Of a DNA stretch of 14,376 nt, positions 1 through 6,961 are shown piece after piece (the first letter of the stretch is position 1; each line of letters opens with the position of its first letter). Source of the stretch: Mariaggregatimicrobium sp964498785. Its GTDB lineage: Bacteria > Zhuqueibacterota > Zhuqueibacteria > Thermofontimicrobiales > Thiofontviventaceae. The notes below the pieces were generated by a model, which made no database searches, was not told where the DNA came from, and saw only the letters and a program-made list of their open reading frames with translations. The stretch spans positions 1 through 14,376 of the forward strand of contig CAZCJL010000154.1 in assembly GCA_964498785.1 (NCBI GenBank). Direction: 5' to 3'. The translations under genes and the position numbers were made by a program.

Positions 1-1
1 A

Positions 2-29
2 GTCACTTCTCGACTTCGCTCGAAGTGAC
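2..29. repeat. REP-like short palindrome
   Basis: Two perfect 8-bp arms, GTCACTTC at 2-9 and GAAGTGAC at 22-29, enclose a 12-base loop rich in CGACTTCGCTC. The loop itself resembles the arms (cgacttcg / cgaag), so several alternative foldings exist. Elements of this form (TGTCATTTCGAGCGAAGTCGAGAA type) are, from general knowledge, common as extragenic dispersed repeats in Bacteroidota-type genomes. It could also be the end of a terminator for a gene left of the window, but no T-run follows on the + strand. Confidence 0.55.
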
Positions 30-118
30 ACCTACGGAATCTGTTTAAATACGATATAGCGGCAATCGCCCATATCTACCATAAAATATTGAGAAGATAC
101 GAGAAAAAAGCACAAACC

Positions 119-247
119 GCTAACAGCGTATATAACTTATGGCGGGTAAAGTGATAAATCGAAGTAATGGGCTTTTAATTAAGTTTGGTGCAAGCCGACA
201 AGAAATCGCTTCGAAAACCGCCACAAGTCATATACGCAAACCGTTAC
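119..247 (+). repeat. attC-like cassette repeat A (imperfect palindrome)
   Basis: The site opens with GCTAAC (119-124) and closes with CGTTACC (242-248). The left arm AGCGTATATAACTTATGGCG matches, as reverse complement with a few mismatches, the right arm CGCCACAAGTCATATACGC, so most of the 129 bp can fold into a long hairpin. The internal block GACAAGAAATCGCTTCG recurs in the three other copies. Size and architecture fit an integron attC site of the long class; the ends deviate from the ideal RYYYAAC/GTTRRRY. Homology with copy B may continue about 25 bases past the GTTA (GCAAGCA...TAG..GCGA), which would not be expected for a pure attC. Confidence 0.6.
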
Positions 248-311
248 CTGCAAGCACGAGTAGTGCGAAATGACAAAGAAGTAAAGAATTGAACTTACAA
301 TAAAGGTTAAG

Positions 312-1088
312 ATGAGCGATGACATTAAAACAATTTACGATTTTGACTATCGATTAATTCGTGAATATTTTTCAGGCGTAGAAAGACAAGGCCCGGGAAG
401 TCCCCAAATAACACTTCAGGCATTGCATTTTGTTGACAACCTGACCGAAAATTCTAGTATTGCCGATATTGGATCTGGAACAGGCGGACAAACCATGCTA
501 TTGGCGCATAACGCTCCGGGAAAGATCACGGCCATTGACCTTTGCCCTGAATATATCAAAAGATTGAATAAAAATGCCGAACAATTGAATCTGCAAAACA
601 AAGTAAAAGGTATTGTTGGATCAATGGATAACCTTCCTTTTCGAGAAGAGGAGTTTGACTTGATTTGGTCAGAAGGAGCGATTTATAATATTGGCTTTGA
701 ACGAGGTTTGAACGAGTGGCGAAAATTTTTGAAACAAGGCGGATATATCACTGTTACAGAAAACACATGGTTTACTGCGGAGCGACCTGCAGAGATTCAC
801 AAGTTTTGGCAAAAAGCCTATCCTGAAATAGACACGATTTCAAATAAGGTTGCCCAAATGCAAAAAACAGGATACATGCCTGTTGCCACCTTTGTTCTTC
901 CTGAAAACTGTTGGACTGAACATTTTTTTCCTCCGATGGATGATGCTCAGAAAATTTTCTTGAGAAAATATGCAGGAAATCAAGCTGCTGAAGATTTCAT
1001 AAAACATGAACAGTATGTGAAAGAATTATATTACAAATACAAAGCGTATTTCGGTTATGCGTTTTATATCGGGAAAAGGATTGAATGA
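312..1088 (+). CDS. class I SAM-dependent methyltransferase (UbiE/Methyltransf_11-like)
   Basis: This is a 258-residue cytosolic methyltransferase with a Rossmann fold. Motif I is ADIGSGTGGQ (residues 51-60), the acidic residue that binds the adenosyl ribose is D76 in AIDLCP, the motif GSMDNLPF lies at 103-110, and FDLIWSEGAIYNIG at 115-128 closes the core. The C-terminal part (about 145-258) is typical of a Bacteroidota subfamily of uncharacterised small-molecule methyltransferases that I recognise by overall wording (ERQGPGSP, GFERGLNEWRK, LPENCWTEH). The substrate is unknown. The start is supported by AAAGG at 302-306, five bases before the ATG. The gene sits alone between cassette repeats A and B, with repeat B beginning 2 bases after the stop codon, which is the normal arrangement of an ORF inside an integron cassette. 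No promoter of its own is evident. Confidence 0.88.
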   Translation: MSDDIKTIYDFDYRLIREYFSGVERQGPGSPQITLQALHFVDNLTENSSIADIGSGTGGQTMLLAHNAPGKITAIDLCPEYIKRLNKNAEQLNLQNKVKGIVGSMDNLPFREEEFDLIWSEGAIYNIGFERGLNEWRKFLKQGGYITVTENTWFTAERPAEIHKFWQKAYPEIDTISNKVAQMQKTGYMPVATFVLPENCWTEHFFPPMDDAQKIFLRKYAGNQAAEDFIKHEQYVKELYYKYKAYFGYAFYIGKRIE

Positions 1089-1089
1089 T

Positions 1090-1226
1090 GCCAGCAGGTA
1101 CCCGCAATATAGCCAATGGCGGGGGAAGTGGAAATTTGAAACGTCCTGCCCCGCATCAGCTTCGGCGCTTTTCGACAGGAAAGTACCCCGCAATCCGCAC
1201 CTAATTATATACGCGGAACGTTAGAG
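1090..1226 (+). repeat. attC-like cassette repeat B (degenerate left end)
   Basis: The right arm reads CGACAGGAAAG, CCCCGCAATCCGCAC, ATTATATACGCGGAACGTTAG, in near-complete register with the other three copies. The left end is GCCAGC (1090-1095) where the other copies have GCTAAC or CATAAC, two transitions away from the expected form. The left arm ACCCGCAATATAGCCAATGG pairs imperfectly with the right arm. The repeat begins directly after the methyltransferase stop codon. Confidence 0.55.
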
Positions 1227-1420
1227 GCAAGCATAAATAGCGACCATCGAAGACAATTAACGAGAATAACACTAAGACGATAACAAAAATAGATCGGACA
1301 ATAAAAATGATAGTTGACACAACATTTAGTGTATAAAAATGGAGTAATGAATTTCATTAAATCAAGAAACAAAAGGATTGAAAACTAGGCAAATCAACAG
1401 ACGACAGAATAGAATGTCAG
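1227..1420 (+). other. ORF-less interval between cassette repeats B and C
   Basis: About 190 bases of A-rich sequence hold no credible reading frame. The only initiation-like signal is GGAG followed by ATG at 1347, which opens just 13 codons. A TTGACA hexamer lies at 1314-1319 and TATAAA at 1332-1337, but their 12-base spacing is too short for a standard sigma-70 promoter. If the repeats are attC sites, this plus repeat C is a complete cassette without a protein gene; such cassettes can carry promoters or small RNAs, which cannot be decided here. Confidence 0.4.
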
Positions 1421-1552
1421 CCCATAACACATGGTATAGTACATGCGGGTTTCAGTGATATGCGAGCGTTTGTGGCTCGTAAAAAAGGTGGGTGTAAACT
1501 GATAGGAAATCGCCTCGTAATCCCGCACTGCACTTATACTGAACCGTTAGCA
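1421..1552 (+). repeat. attC-like cassette repeat C
   Basis: The left end is CATAAC (1423-1428) and the right end is GTTAGCA (1546-1552). The left arm ACATGGTATAGTACATGCGGG-like stretch up to 1449 pairs with CCCGCACTGCACTTATACTG (1522-1541). The conserved internal block GATAGGAAATCGCCTCG is at 1501-1517. The open frame upstream of the following lipoprotein gene runs through this repeat, so an apparent N-terminal extension beginning at 1460 is an artefact. Confidence 0.6.
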
Positions 1553-1573
1553 CAAATTAAAACTAAAATACAT

Positions 1574-2599
1574 ATGAAATATTATTTTTTACTTCTATTG
1601 TTTTTATTTTCTTGTCAATACGACAATACCTCAAAAAATCAGGGTATAAAAATACTACTTGATACAGATATGGGTTCAGATTGTGATGATGTTGGAGCAT
1701 TAGCTATGCTTAATGAATATGCAAATCAAGGAAAAATTGAACTACTTGGGGTGATTTATAGCTCTGGTGCTATTCCTTATGGAACAGGAATTATTGAGGC
1801 TATAAACAAGTATTATAGTAATGATAATATTCCTATTGGAGCTAATTATGATAAAACGGTTGGCGATACAGTAGACAAAATGCAAGCTGAAAAACTATCA
1901 AAAGATACAGCAGCATATAAAAATAGGCTCATAAAGAATACAGACGCCATGGAACAAACCAAATTAACCAGGATCATCTTGTCAAAAGAACCTGATAATA
2001 GTGTTGTTTATGTAACAATTGGACATACAAGAGGATTATATGATTTATTGGTGTCAGAACCAGATTCTATATCAAAGCTATCTGGCGTTGACTTAGTAAA
2101 AAGGAAAATAAAAAAATGGGTTGCTTTAGGGGCACTAAATGCTCTTAATAGCGAAGGATACTATGTGAAAGATTGGAATTTCTTTTTCAATGGTACGGTT
2201 AAGTATACCAAATATCTAGTAGATAATTTTCCTAAACCAGTATACTTTATTGATGCGGGTACTAATATAATGACGGGGAAATCACTGGTTAATACACCTA
2301 ATGGTAATATTGTAAGGATTGCATACAGAGACTGGTTATGGAATGTTGAAAAAAAGACATTAAACGATCAAAGACCAAGTTGGGATCTAATGGCTATATA
2401 TTTTGCAGTTGAAAACCCCAAAAAATATTTTAACGTCATAGACAATGGTCATTTAGATTTTGATATTGAAAAAGGTTGTCATTGGATTACAACAGACTCT
2501 GTTAGTAATCATCACTATGTAATTCAGAAACAAGGTTATGAAAATGAAATTTCAGATTATCTAAATGAAATGATTTGTAAATCAAAGAAAGAAGAATAG
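1574..2599 (+). CDS. nucleoside-hydrolase-family lipoprotein
   Basis: This is an exported protein of 341 residues in the inosine-uridine nucleoside N-ribohydrolase superfamily (IU_nuc_hydro). Such enzymes cleave the N-glycosidic bond of ribonucleosides using an aspartate-bound calcium ion. The metal motif DTDMGSDCDD is at residues 30-39. The late aspartate expected to complete the site is D271 in RPSWDLMAIYF, and the region KDWNFFFNGT (199-208) lies where family members carry the ribose-binding asparagine. The N-terminus is a lipoprotein signal peptide with lipobox LFSC (C14), so it is probably anchored in the envelope. I chose the ATG at 1574 because the longer frame from 1460 translates cassette repeat C and would bury the signal peptide. 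No clear Shine-Dalgarno precedes it; the A-rich leader is Bacteroidota-like. The gene is markedly AT-rich. Substrate is unproven. Confidence 0.82.
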   Translation: MKYYFLLLLFLFSCQYDNTSKNQGIKILLDTDMGSDCDDVGALAMLNEYANQGKIELLGVIYSSGAIPYGTGIIEAINKYYSNDNIPIGANYDKTVGDTVDKMQAEKLSKDTAAYKNRLIKNTDAMEQTKLTRIILSKEPDNSVVYVTIGHTRGLYDLLVSEPDSISKLSGVDLVKRKIKKWVALGALNALNSEGYYVKDWNFFFNGTVKYTKYLVDNFPKPVYFIDAGTNIMTGKSLVNTPNGNIVRIAYRDWLWNVEKKTLNDQRPSWDLMAIYFAVENPKKYFNVIDNGHLDFDIEKGCHWITTDSVSNHHYVIQKQGYENEISDYLNEMICKSKKEE

Positions 2600-2608
2600 A
2601 ATAACTTG

Positions 2609-2739
2609 TGCTAACGCACAATATAAAAAATTGCCGGGATAGTAGTTTAGTCAAGGGTTGTAGCCCGCTTCAACTTTTGTGTTACTTGACGGGAAATCGC
2701 CCGCAATCGGCAATGAATCATATACACGGAACGTTAGCA
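2609..2739 (+). repeat. attC-like cassette repeat D (best-preserved ends)
   Basis: The outer 7 bases form a perfect inverted pair: TGCTAAC at 2609-2615 and GTTAGCA at 2733-2739. The inner arms AATATAAAAAATTGCCGG and CGGCAATGAATCATATAC pair with few mismatches. The shared internal block GACGGGAAATCGCCCG lies at 2688-2703. It starts 9 bases after the stop codon of the lipoprotein gene, and the next gene follows 77 bases after its end. Confidence 0.62.
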
Positions 2740-2815
2740 AATTAAGGACCACGTCTTAAAATTAGATTACAGAAAACGAAATAGATATAAAATAAACATA
2801 AATGGGAAATGAGTA

Positions 2816-4138
2816 ATGAAAAAAATTCCAATTCTAATCGTAATGGTATTATTTTATTTAAATGCATTTTCTCAAAAAAAGATAATCCTTGATACCGATC
2901 CGTCATTCGATCCGGATGATTTAGGCTGCATGGCAATGTTGCACGGAATGGCAAACAAAGGGGAATGTGAAATTTTAGCGATTGTGAATTCAACGGGGCT
3001 TAAAGAATCTTCTGTATGTATTAGTGCCGTTAATTATTTCTACAACCGGAAAGCGGTTCCTGTTGGAGATTATAAAGGGTACAAAGATAAAAGGAATTCC
3101 CCCGCTTTGTATGACCAATACATTGCTAATAATTATCCTGCGGCAATTAAAAGCTGGGAAGAGAGTGTGGATGGAGTCGCGTTATACCGTGAAATCCTGG
3201 CGAGTGCTTCGGACACAAGCATAACAGTTGTTATCGTCGGTACAATGCACAATTTTTATGGATTGCTCAAATCCGGTTCTTGTAAATTTTCCGGAAAAAG
3301 TGGGGTAGAGTTGGTGAAAGACAAGGTGAAAAAGGTGGTGACCATGGGAGGAAACTTCCCTGAAGGAAAGGGATATGATCGGGCAAACTGGGGTGGTTCA
3401 GACACTTTATGCCCATATTTTAGTTGGGCATGTTTAGATAAAGAAAGAAACACAATGGTCAGATATGTATTAGAGCATTGCCAGGCCCCTTTTATCGCTT
3501 CCGGATGGGAAGTGGGCTGTGGTGATTTTCATACTCTTGAGTATGGCACTGTATGGACCGGCCAGGGATTGAAGCAATTAGATGCAAATCATATAATTCG
3601 CAGGGGTTATGAGTATCATTTTAAACATCGTGAAAATAGTGATAAAATTTCCCGGCATAGTAATGATCAATGTGCGCTGCATTTTGCACTTTGTGGCGAA
3701 GGAAAAAACTATATCACGTATAAAAATGGTACTATCCAATTAAGTAAAACCGGAGCCTGTGCATGGGAGCCGAAACCCAATAAACAACAAGGGTACATAC
3801 AAAAAACGAGGGATGCTGATTTAATTGCCCGTGATATTGAAGCTTTAATGATGAGCGATGTACAGGAAATGGATACTAATCCTCCTGAAGCGCCGCAAGG
3901 CCTTGAGTATCGTAAAAGAGAAAATGATTTTGTTTTTCATTGGGAAGAAACTCAAGATCATACGCCGGGCAGTTGGGTGGTTTATTATAATGTTTATAAA
4001 GATGGTGTACTGGTTGGCAAGTCTTATGGCCGAAAATATATTCATTTTCCGGAACCAAAAAATGGTGAAAAATTTGAAATAACAGCAGTGAATGTTAATG
4101 GCTTAGAAAGTAAAGAAGCTATGATTGTTATTGATTGA
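2816..4138 (+). CDS. secreted nucleoside-hydrolase-family protein with C-terminal fibronectin III-like domain
   Basis: This 440-residue protein starts with a Sec signal peptide (hydrophobic 5-17, likely cleavage after AFS at 19). The nucleoside hydrolase domain follows: DTDPSFDPDD at residues 26-35 stands for the family's DTDxGxDDA, MGGNFPEG at 177-184 and SNDQCALHFA at 282-291 fall where family members have the MGG strand and the last metal-binding aspartate. Residues about 354-440 (PPEAPQGLEYR ... FHWEE ... YYNVYKDG ... FEITAVNVNG) look like a fibronectin type III beta-sandwich, a common accessory module in extracellular enzymes. It is a diverged relative of the preceding lipoprotein, not a recent duplicate. 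It sits at the end of the cassette series, but no repeat of the same type follows it. The Shine-Dalgarno is weak. Catalytic activity and substrate are not proven by the motif alone. Confidence 0.8.
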   Translation: MKKIPILIVMVLFYLNAFSQKKIILDTDPSFDPDDLGCMAMLHGMANKGECEILAIVNSTGLKESSVCISAVNYFYNRKAVPVGDYKGYKDKRNSPALYDQYIANNYPAAIKSWEESVDGVALYREILASASDTSITVVIVGTMHNFYGLLKSGSCKFSGKSGVELVKDKVKKVVTMGGNFPEGKGYDRANWGGSDTLCPYFSWACLDKERNTMVRYVLEHCQAPFIASGWEVGCGDFHTLEYGTVWTGQGLKQLDANHIIRRGYEYHFKHRENSDKISRHSNDQCALHFALCGEGKNYITYKNGTIQLSKTGACAWEPKPNKQQGYIQKTRDADLIARDIEALMMSDVQEMDTNPPEAPQGLEYRKRENDFVFHWEETQDHTPGSWVVYYNVYKDGVLVGKSYGRKYIHFPEPKNGEKFEITAVNVNGLESKEAMIVID

Positions 4139-4181
4139 GGATACGATATTTACCAAAAAAACCTAACCTGAAAAATTTACA

Positions 4182-4321
4182 GCCACAGAGGCTCAGAGTA
4201 CACAGCGTTTTTATTTTCAAACGTTACGCGAACAATAGTAACTCGAATTTTTCTTAACTCAGTTTGAAAAGTAATATGTACACACGTTGTTGTTTCTCTG
4301 TGACCTCTGTGCTTCTGTGGC
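4182..4321. repeat. inverted pair of CACAGAGG-type dispersed repeats
   Basis: Arm one at 4182-4205 (GCCACAGAGGCTCAGAG and following bases) and arm two at 4296-4321 (ending CTCTGTGCTTCTGTGGC) are reverse complements with a few mismatches, about 90 bases apart. Sequences of this form recur as non-coding dispersed repeats in many environmental bacterial genomes and give rise to false ORFs on the opposite strand. The pair can form a long hairpin downstream of the secreted hydrolase gene and may act as a transcription end, but no T-run supports an intrinsic terminator. Confidence 0.6.
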
Positions 4322-4557
4322 ACGTTTGTGAATAATGGGAGTTCGCAATATAAGATTTTTGCCATAGAATGCAAACACTCGGAGGCATACGGGAGCTATG
4401 GACATAAAGGGATTGACCCGAAATATATTATTAGAACTGATACGGACCGCCATCTGTAGCGAACAGACTTATTGCCACAGGTTTTGGTGGATAGCTTTTT
4501 TTAGTGGAAAAAAATAAACCACCATAGACGAGAAAAAACGGATTGGTTTGTATCCCA

Positions 4558-4587
4558 CCGGTCAACCCACGCCTTAATGGTGACCGG
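4558..4587. repeat. 7-bp inverted repeat next to the transposase remnant
   Basis: CCGGTCA (4558-4564) and TGACCGG (4581-4587) form a perfect stem around a 16-base loop, 27 bases beyond the stop codon of the IS66-like remnant. The position would suit the inner part of an IS right end, or a hairpin ending transcription of the remnant. No T-run follows on either strand. Confidence 0.35.
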
Positions 4588-4613
4588 CGTGTTCTTTTTG
4601 ACATATTCCGTAA

Positions 4614-4841
4614 TTATTCAGCAGGAGTCCAGTATGGTGGCAACAGGAGATTCAGCTTTTTAAAGGGGTGATCTTTAATGCACACAAGCACATCCTTGAA
4701 ATAGGCAAATGGTTCTACATCGTGCTTCTTTGCTGTGGATAACAATGAATAGATAATAGCTGCCCGACGAGCGCCTTCATGCGAACCGGCAAACAGATAA
4801 TTCGTTTTTTTGTGACCTTCATTTTTCCTCCAGAAATCCAC
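4614..4841 (-). pseudogene. IS66-family transposase, C-terminal remnant
   Basis: The frame encodes 75 residues, of which about 12-73 match the conserved C-terminal end of IS66 (TnpC) transposases: TNYLFAGSHEGARRAAIIYS, then LLSTAKKHDVEPFAYFKDVL, and a terminal block HPFKKLNLLLPPYW. Intact IS66 transposases have roughly 450-550 residues, so this is only the last seventh, without the catalytic DDE region. Upstream of residue about 8 no further transposase sequence is visible in the AT-rich DNA beyond 4842. A start codon is not meaningful for a remnant. It shows that an IS66 element once stood between the cassette-like array and the type IX cargo gene and was truncated. Confidence 0.75.
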
Positions 4842-5206
4842 AATTTTTTAGAACAAAACGTTCAACAGCTTTTAAGAGGCTAATATTTAATTGTTGCACT
4901 GGAGACTTTTTTAAATTTAATCAAAATGGCTGGTAAATACTTGCTATTTTCTATAAATTTTATTATACTAAAATGAAATTATATTTCAAAGGGTAAAGAC
5001 ATGGTGGTCTCTCCGACATCTTTCGCTGAGTTAACGATTGGCTGCAATAATTCAGGATTTATTTTGTATACGGTACTCTAAAGCTGCAGCGGATTATTGG
5101 GGACAGCCATACACAGCCCGTCCAGTAACTTTTGTATCGTTGAAAAAATCTTCGCAGGGGTAGTTCCTGGGCAGCCTGTACAAGGCATCACCCAAAACAA
5201 AAACAC
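4842..5206. other. non-coding stretch upstream of the secreted protein gene
   Basis: The 365 bases hold no reading frame worth naming on either strand. The first 150 are strongly AT-rich; the rest has normal composition and should contain the promoter and leader of the gene at 5218. I found no convincing -35/-10 pair and no sigma-54 motif. Confidence 0.4.
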
Positions 5207-5216
5207 AGGAGGTGAT
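5207..5216 (+). promoter_or_regulatory. near-perfect Shine-Dalgarno deciding the start at 5218
   Basis: AGGAGGTGAT matches the complement of the 16S rRNA 3' end over ten bases. It ends two bases before the ATG at 5218. The in-frame GTG at 5212 lies inside this site and is therefore not the start. Confidence 0.85.
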
Positions 5217-5217
5217 T

Positions 5218-6921
5218 ATGAAGGCTTCAGGCATTAAAACATTTTATGCTATCTTCCTAGTATTTTTCACATTTGGAATGGCTTTTGCGGAAGAAGCGGC
5301 ACTTACTGAAAAAAACACGCTCATGAATATCAATAACATATCTTTCTGGGCGAATGCTGGTGGTACATTGGGCAGTAATCCATATACGGGAAATTGGGGC
5401 GTCATTTTCCCGCGTGGAACAGGCGGTGTGATTTATAAAGAAGGAATTGTCTGGGGTGGCTTTGTGAACGATGGCACTGCGCCTTCCTTGCGAGCGGGAG
5501 GACAAACCGCCTTAAGCGGTGTGCTTCCTGGCGTCATTCAAAGTGACGGCAGTGCTGAAGCTCCAAACACCGAAAATGCCCGAATCTGGCGAATTCGTGA
5601 AGATTGGGAAGCAGCAGACTTAACAAATGACGCAGCCGAGTATTTTAATATTGATGTAAATTCCGTCACTGAAGAGCATATCAACCAACTTCGTGCGCAA
5701 TATCAGCAAGATTGGGAAGAATGGCCATGGGCAAAAGGCGCTCCTTTTTATGATACTAACGGAAACAGTATCATGGACAGTGGGGAAAAACCTGGAATTG
5801 CAGATGCGGATCAGGTTGTCTGGTTTGCAGCAAACGATCTCGATGCAGATACGACTCAAGCATTGTACGGTTCACCGCCAATCGGGATGGAAATGCAGGT
5901 CACCCTATGGGCTTATGGCGATCATAGTGGCAAAGATGAACGTCTGCAAAATGTCATTTACAAAAAAATCAGATTAATCTACAAAGGGACGTCTACAACC
6001 GCTGAAAACGCTGTCATCGATAGCATGTTTCTGGGTCAGTGGGTCGATACGGAGCTTGGGCACTACGCGGATGATTTTGCCGGTTGCGACACAAACTTGC
6101 AATTAGGGTACGGATATAATTCCACCAATTTGGATGAGGTTTTTTTCAACGAATTTCAGATTGCACCGCCGGCTTTTGGTTACACGCTAATTCAGGGTCC
6201 CCAAATTACAACTGAAAATGGCAGCGAAAATTTACCGCTTTCCTTTTTCTGGCATAAGGCAACAGGAAGTACGGTGACGGATCCGGAACTGGGCACCTAC
6301 GAAGGTACAAAGCAAATGTATAATTTATTGAACGGCCTGGTCCCGATAAATGGCAAGCCTTTTCGTGATATGGAAGGCAATAATTGCAAATTCATGGTGG
6401 CTGGTGATCCGGTCGCTGCAACCGGCTGGTACGATGGCATGACCAGTGGTCCGGGAGATCGTCGCTACATGATGTGCGCCGGTCCGTTTACAATGAAATT
6501 GGGAGATACACAGGAAATCGTGTTCGCAATGGTTGGGGGGCATGGCAGTGGTTATCTTGCCAGCGTGGACGTCATGAAATGGCATGTCACTTATGCGAGA
6601 TATTTTTATCTCGAAGGTTTAGCAACAGATATCAGGGCAGATTCCAAAAACAGGCCTGTGAACTTTGTTCTCAATCAAAATTATCCGAATCCGTTTAATG
6701 CGTCTACAAAAATATCTTATGATATCCCGGAAGCAACGCATCTTGAATTAAGCGTATACGATGTCAATGGCAAACTGATGACGACGCTGGTAAATGAATT
6801 TCACCACAGCGGCTACCATTCGATTGATTTTAATGCGGAACACCTCGCCAGTGGTGTTTATATTTTTCGGTTAAAAGCGGGTAATTTTTATGAAACCAAA
6901 AAGATGATACTGGTGAAGTAA
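5218..6921 (+). CDS. secreted protein with type IX secretion (Por) C-terminal sorting domain
   Basis: The 567-residue product has a Sec signal peptide (hydrophobic core 7-22, likely cleavage after AFA at 24). Its central region (about 30-475) is of unknown function and rich in Gly, Asn and aromatic residues. DTNGNSIMDSGEKP at 179-192 resembles the calcium-binding loops often found in such proteins. The last 85 residues are a typical sorting domain: FVLNQNYPNPFN (483-494), LSVYDVNGK (511-519), SGVYIFRL (545-552) and a basic tail KKMILVK. Such domains direct export across the outer membrane and are usually removed at the cell surface. The family is frequent in Calditrichota, Ignavibacteria and related FCB lineages. 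It is monocistronic in this window. No enzymatic motif is recognised in the body, so adhesin, matrix or structural roles remain open. Confidence 0.85.
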   Translation: MKASGIKTFYAIFLVFFTFGMAFAEEAALTEKNTLMNINNISFWANAGGTLGSNPYTGNWGVIFPRGTGGVIYKEGIVWGGFVNDGTAPSLRAGGQTALSGVLPGVIQSDGSAEAPNTENARIWRIREDWEAADLTNDAAEYFNIDVNSVTEEHINQLRAQYQQDWEEWPWAKGAPFYDTNGNSIMDSGEKPGIADADQVVWFAANDLDADTTQALYGSPPIGMEMQVTLWAYGDHSGKDERLQNVIYKKIRLIYKGTSTTAENAVIDSMFLGQWVDTELGHYADDFAGCDTNLQLGYGYNSTNLDEVFFNEFQIAPPAFGYTLIQGPQITTENGSENLPLSFFWHKATGSTVTDPELGTYEGTKQMYNLLNGLVPINGKPFRDMEGNNCKFMVAGDPVAATGWYDGMTSGPGDRRYMMCAGPFTMKLGDTQEIVFAMVGGHGSGYLASVDVMKWHVTYARYFYLEGLATDIRADSKNRPVNFVLNQNYPNPFNASTKISYDIPEATHLELSVYDVNGKLMTTLVNEFHHSGYHSIDFNAEHLASGVYIFRLKAGNFYETKKMILVK

Positions 6922-6949
6922 TTAGTGAATGGCTGATTGAATACTAATT
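6920..6949 (+). terminator. weak stem-loop at the end of the secreted protein gene
   Basis: AATTAGT (6920-6926) pairs perfectly with ACTAATT (6943-6949) around a 16-base loop, followed by TTTGATTT. The stem is AT-rich and overlaps the stop codon, so its strength as an intrinsic terminator is doubtful. Confidence 0.3.
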
Positions 6950-6961
6950 TTGATTTAGGAA

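Noticed and set aside
1347..1388. 13-codon frame after GGAG in the ORF-less cassette-like unit
   Set aside because: Too short, and the spacing to the ATG is only two bases.
1460..1573. N-terminal extension of the nucleoside hydrolase lipoprotein
   Set aside because: It translates repeat C and would place the signal peptide 38 residues inside the protein.
4317..4335. TGGCACG as a sigma-54 promoter element for the NtrC-type regulator
   Set aside because: The required TTGC at the proper distance is missing (TGAAT instead), and the site lies in a dispersed repeat.
4177..4453. Two overlapping - strand frames (65 and 64 codons)
   Set aside because: They translate the CTCTGTGG-type dispersed repeat, a known source of false proteins (KHRGHRE wording).
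4398..4517. 39-codon + strand frame with GGGAG before its ATG
   Set aside because: The Shine-Dalgarno is only two bases from the ATG, the product has no recognisable feature, and it lies in repeat-rich scar DNA.
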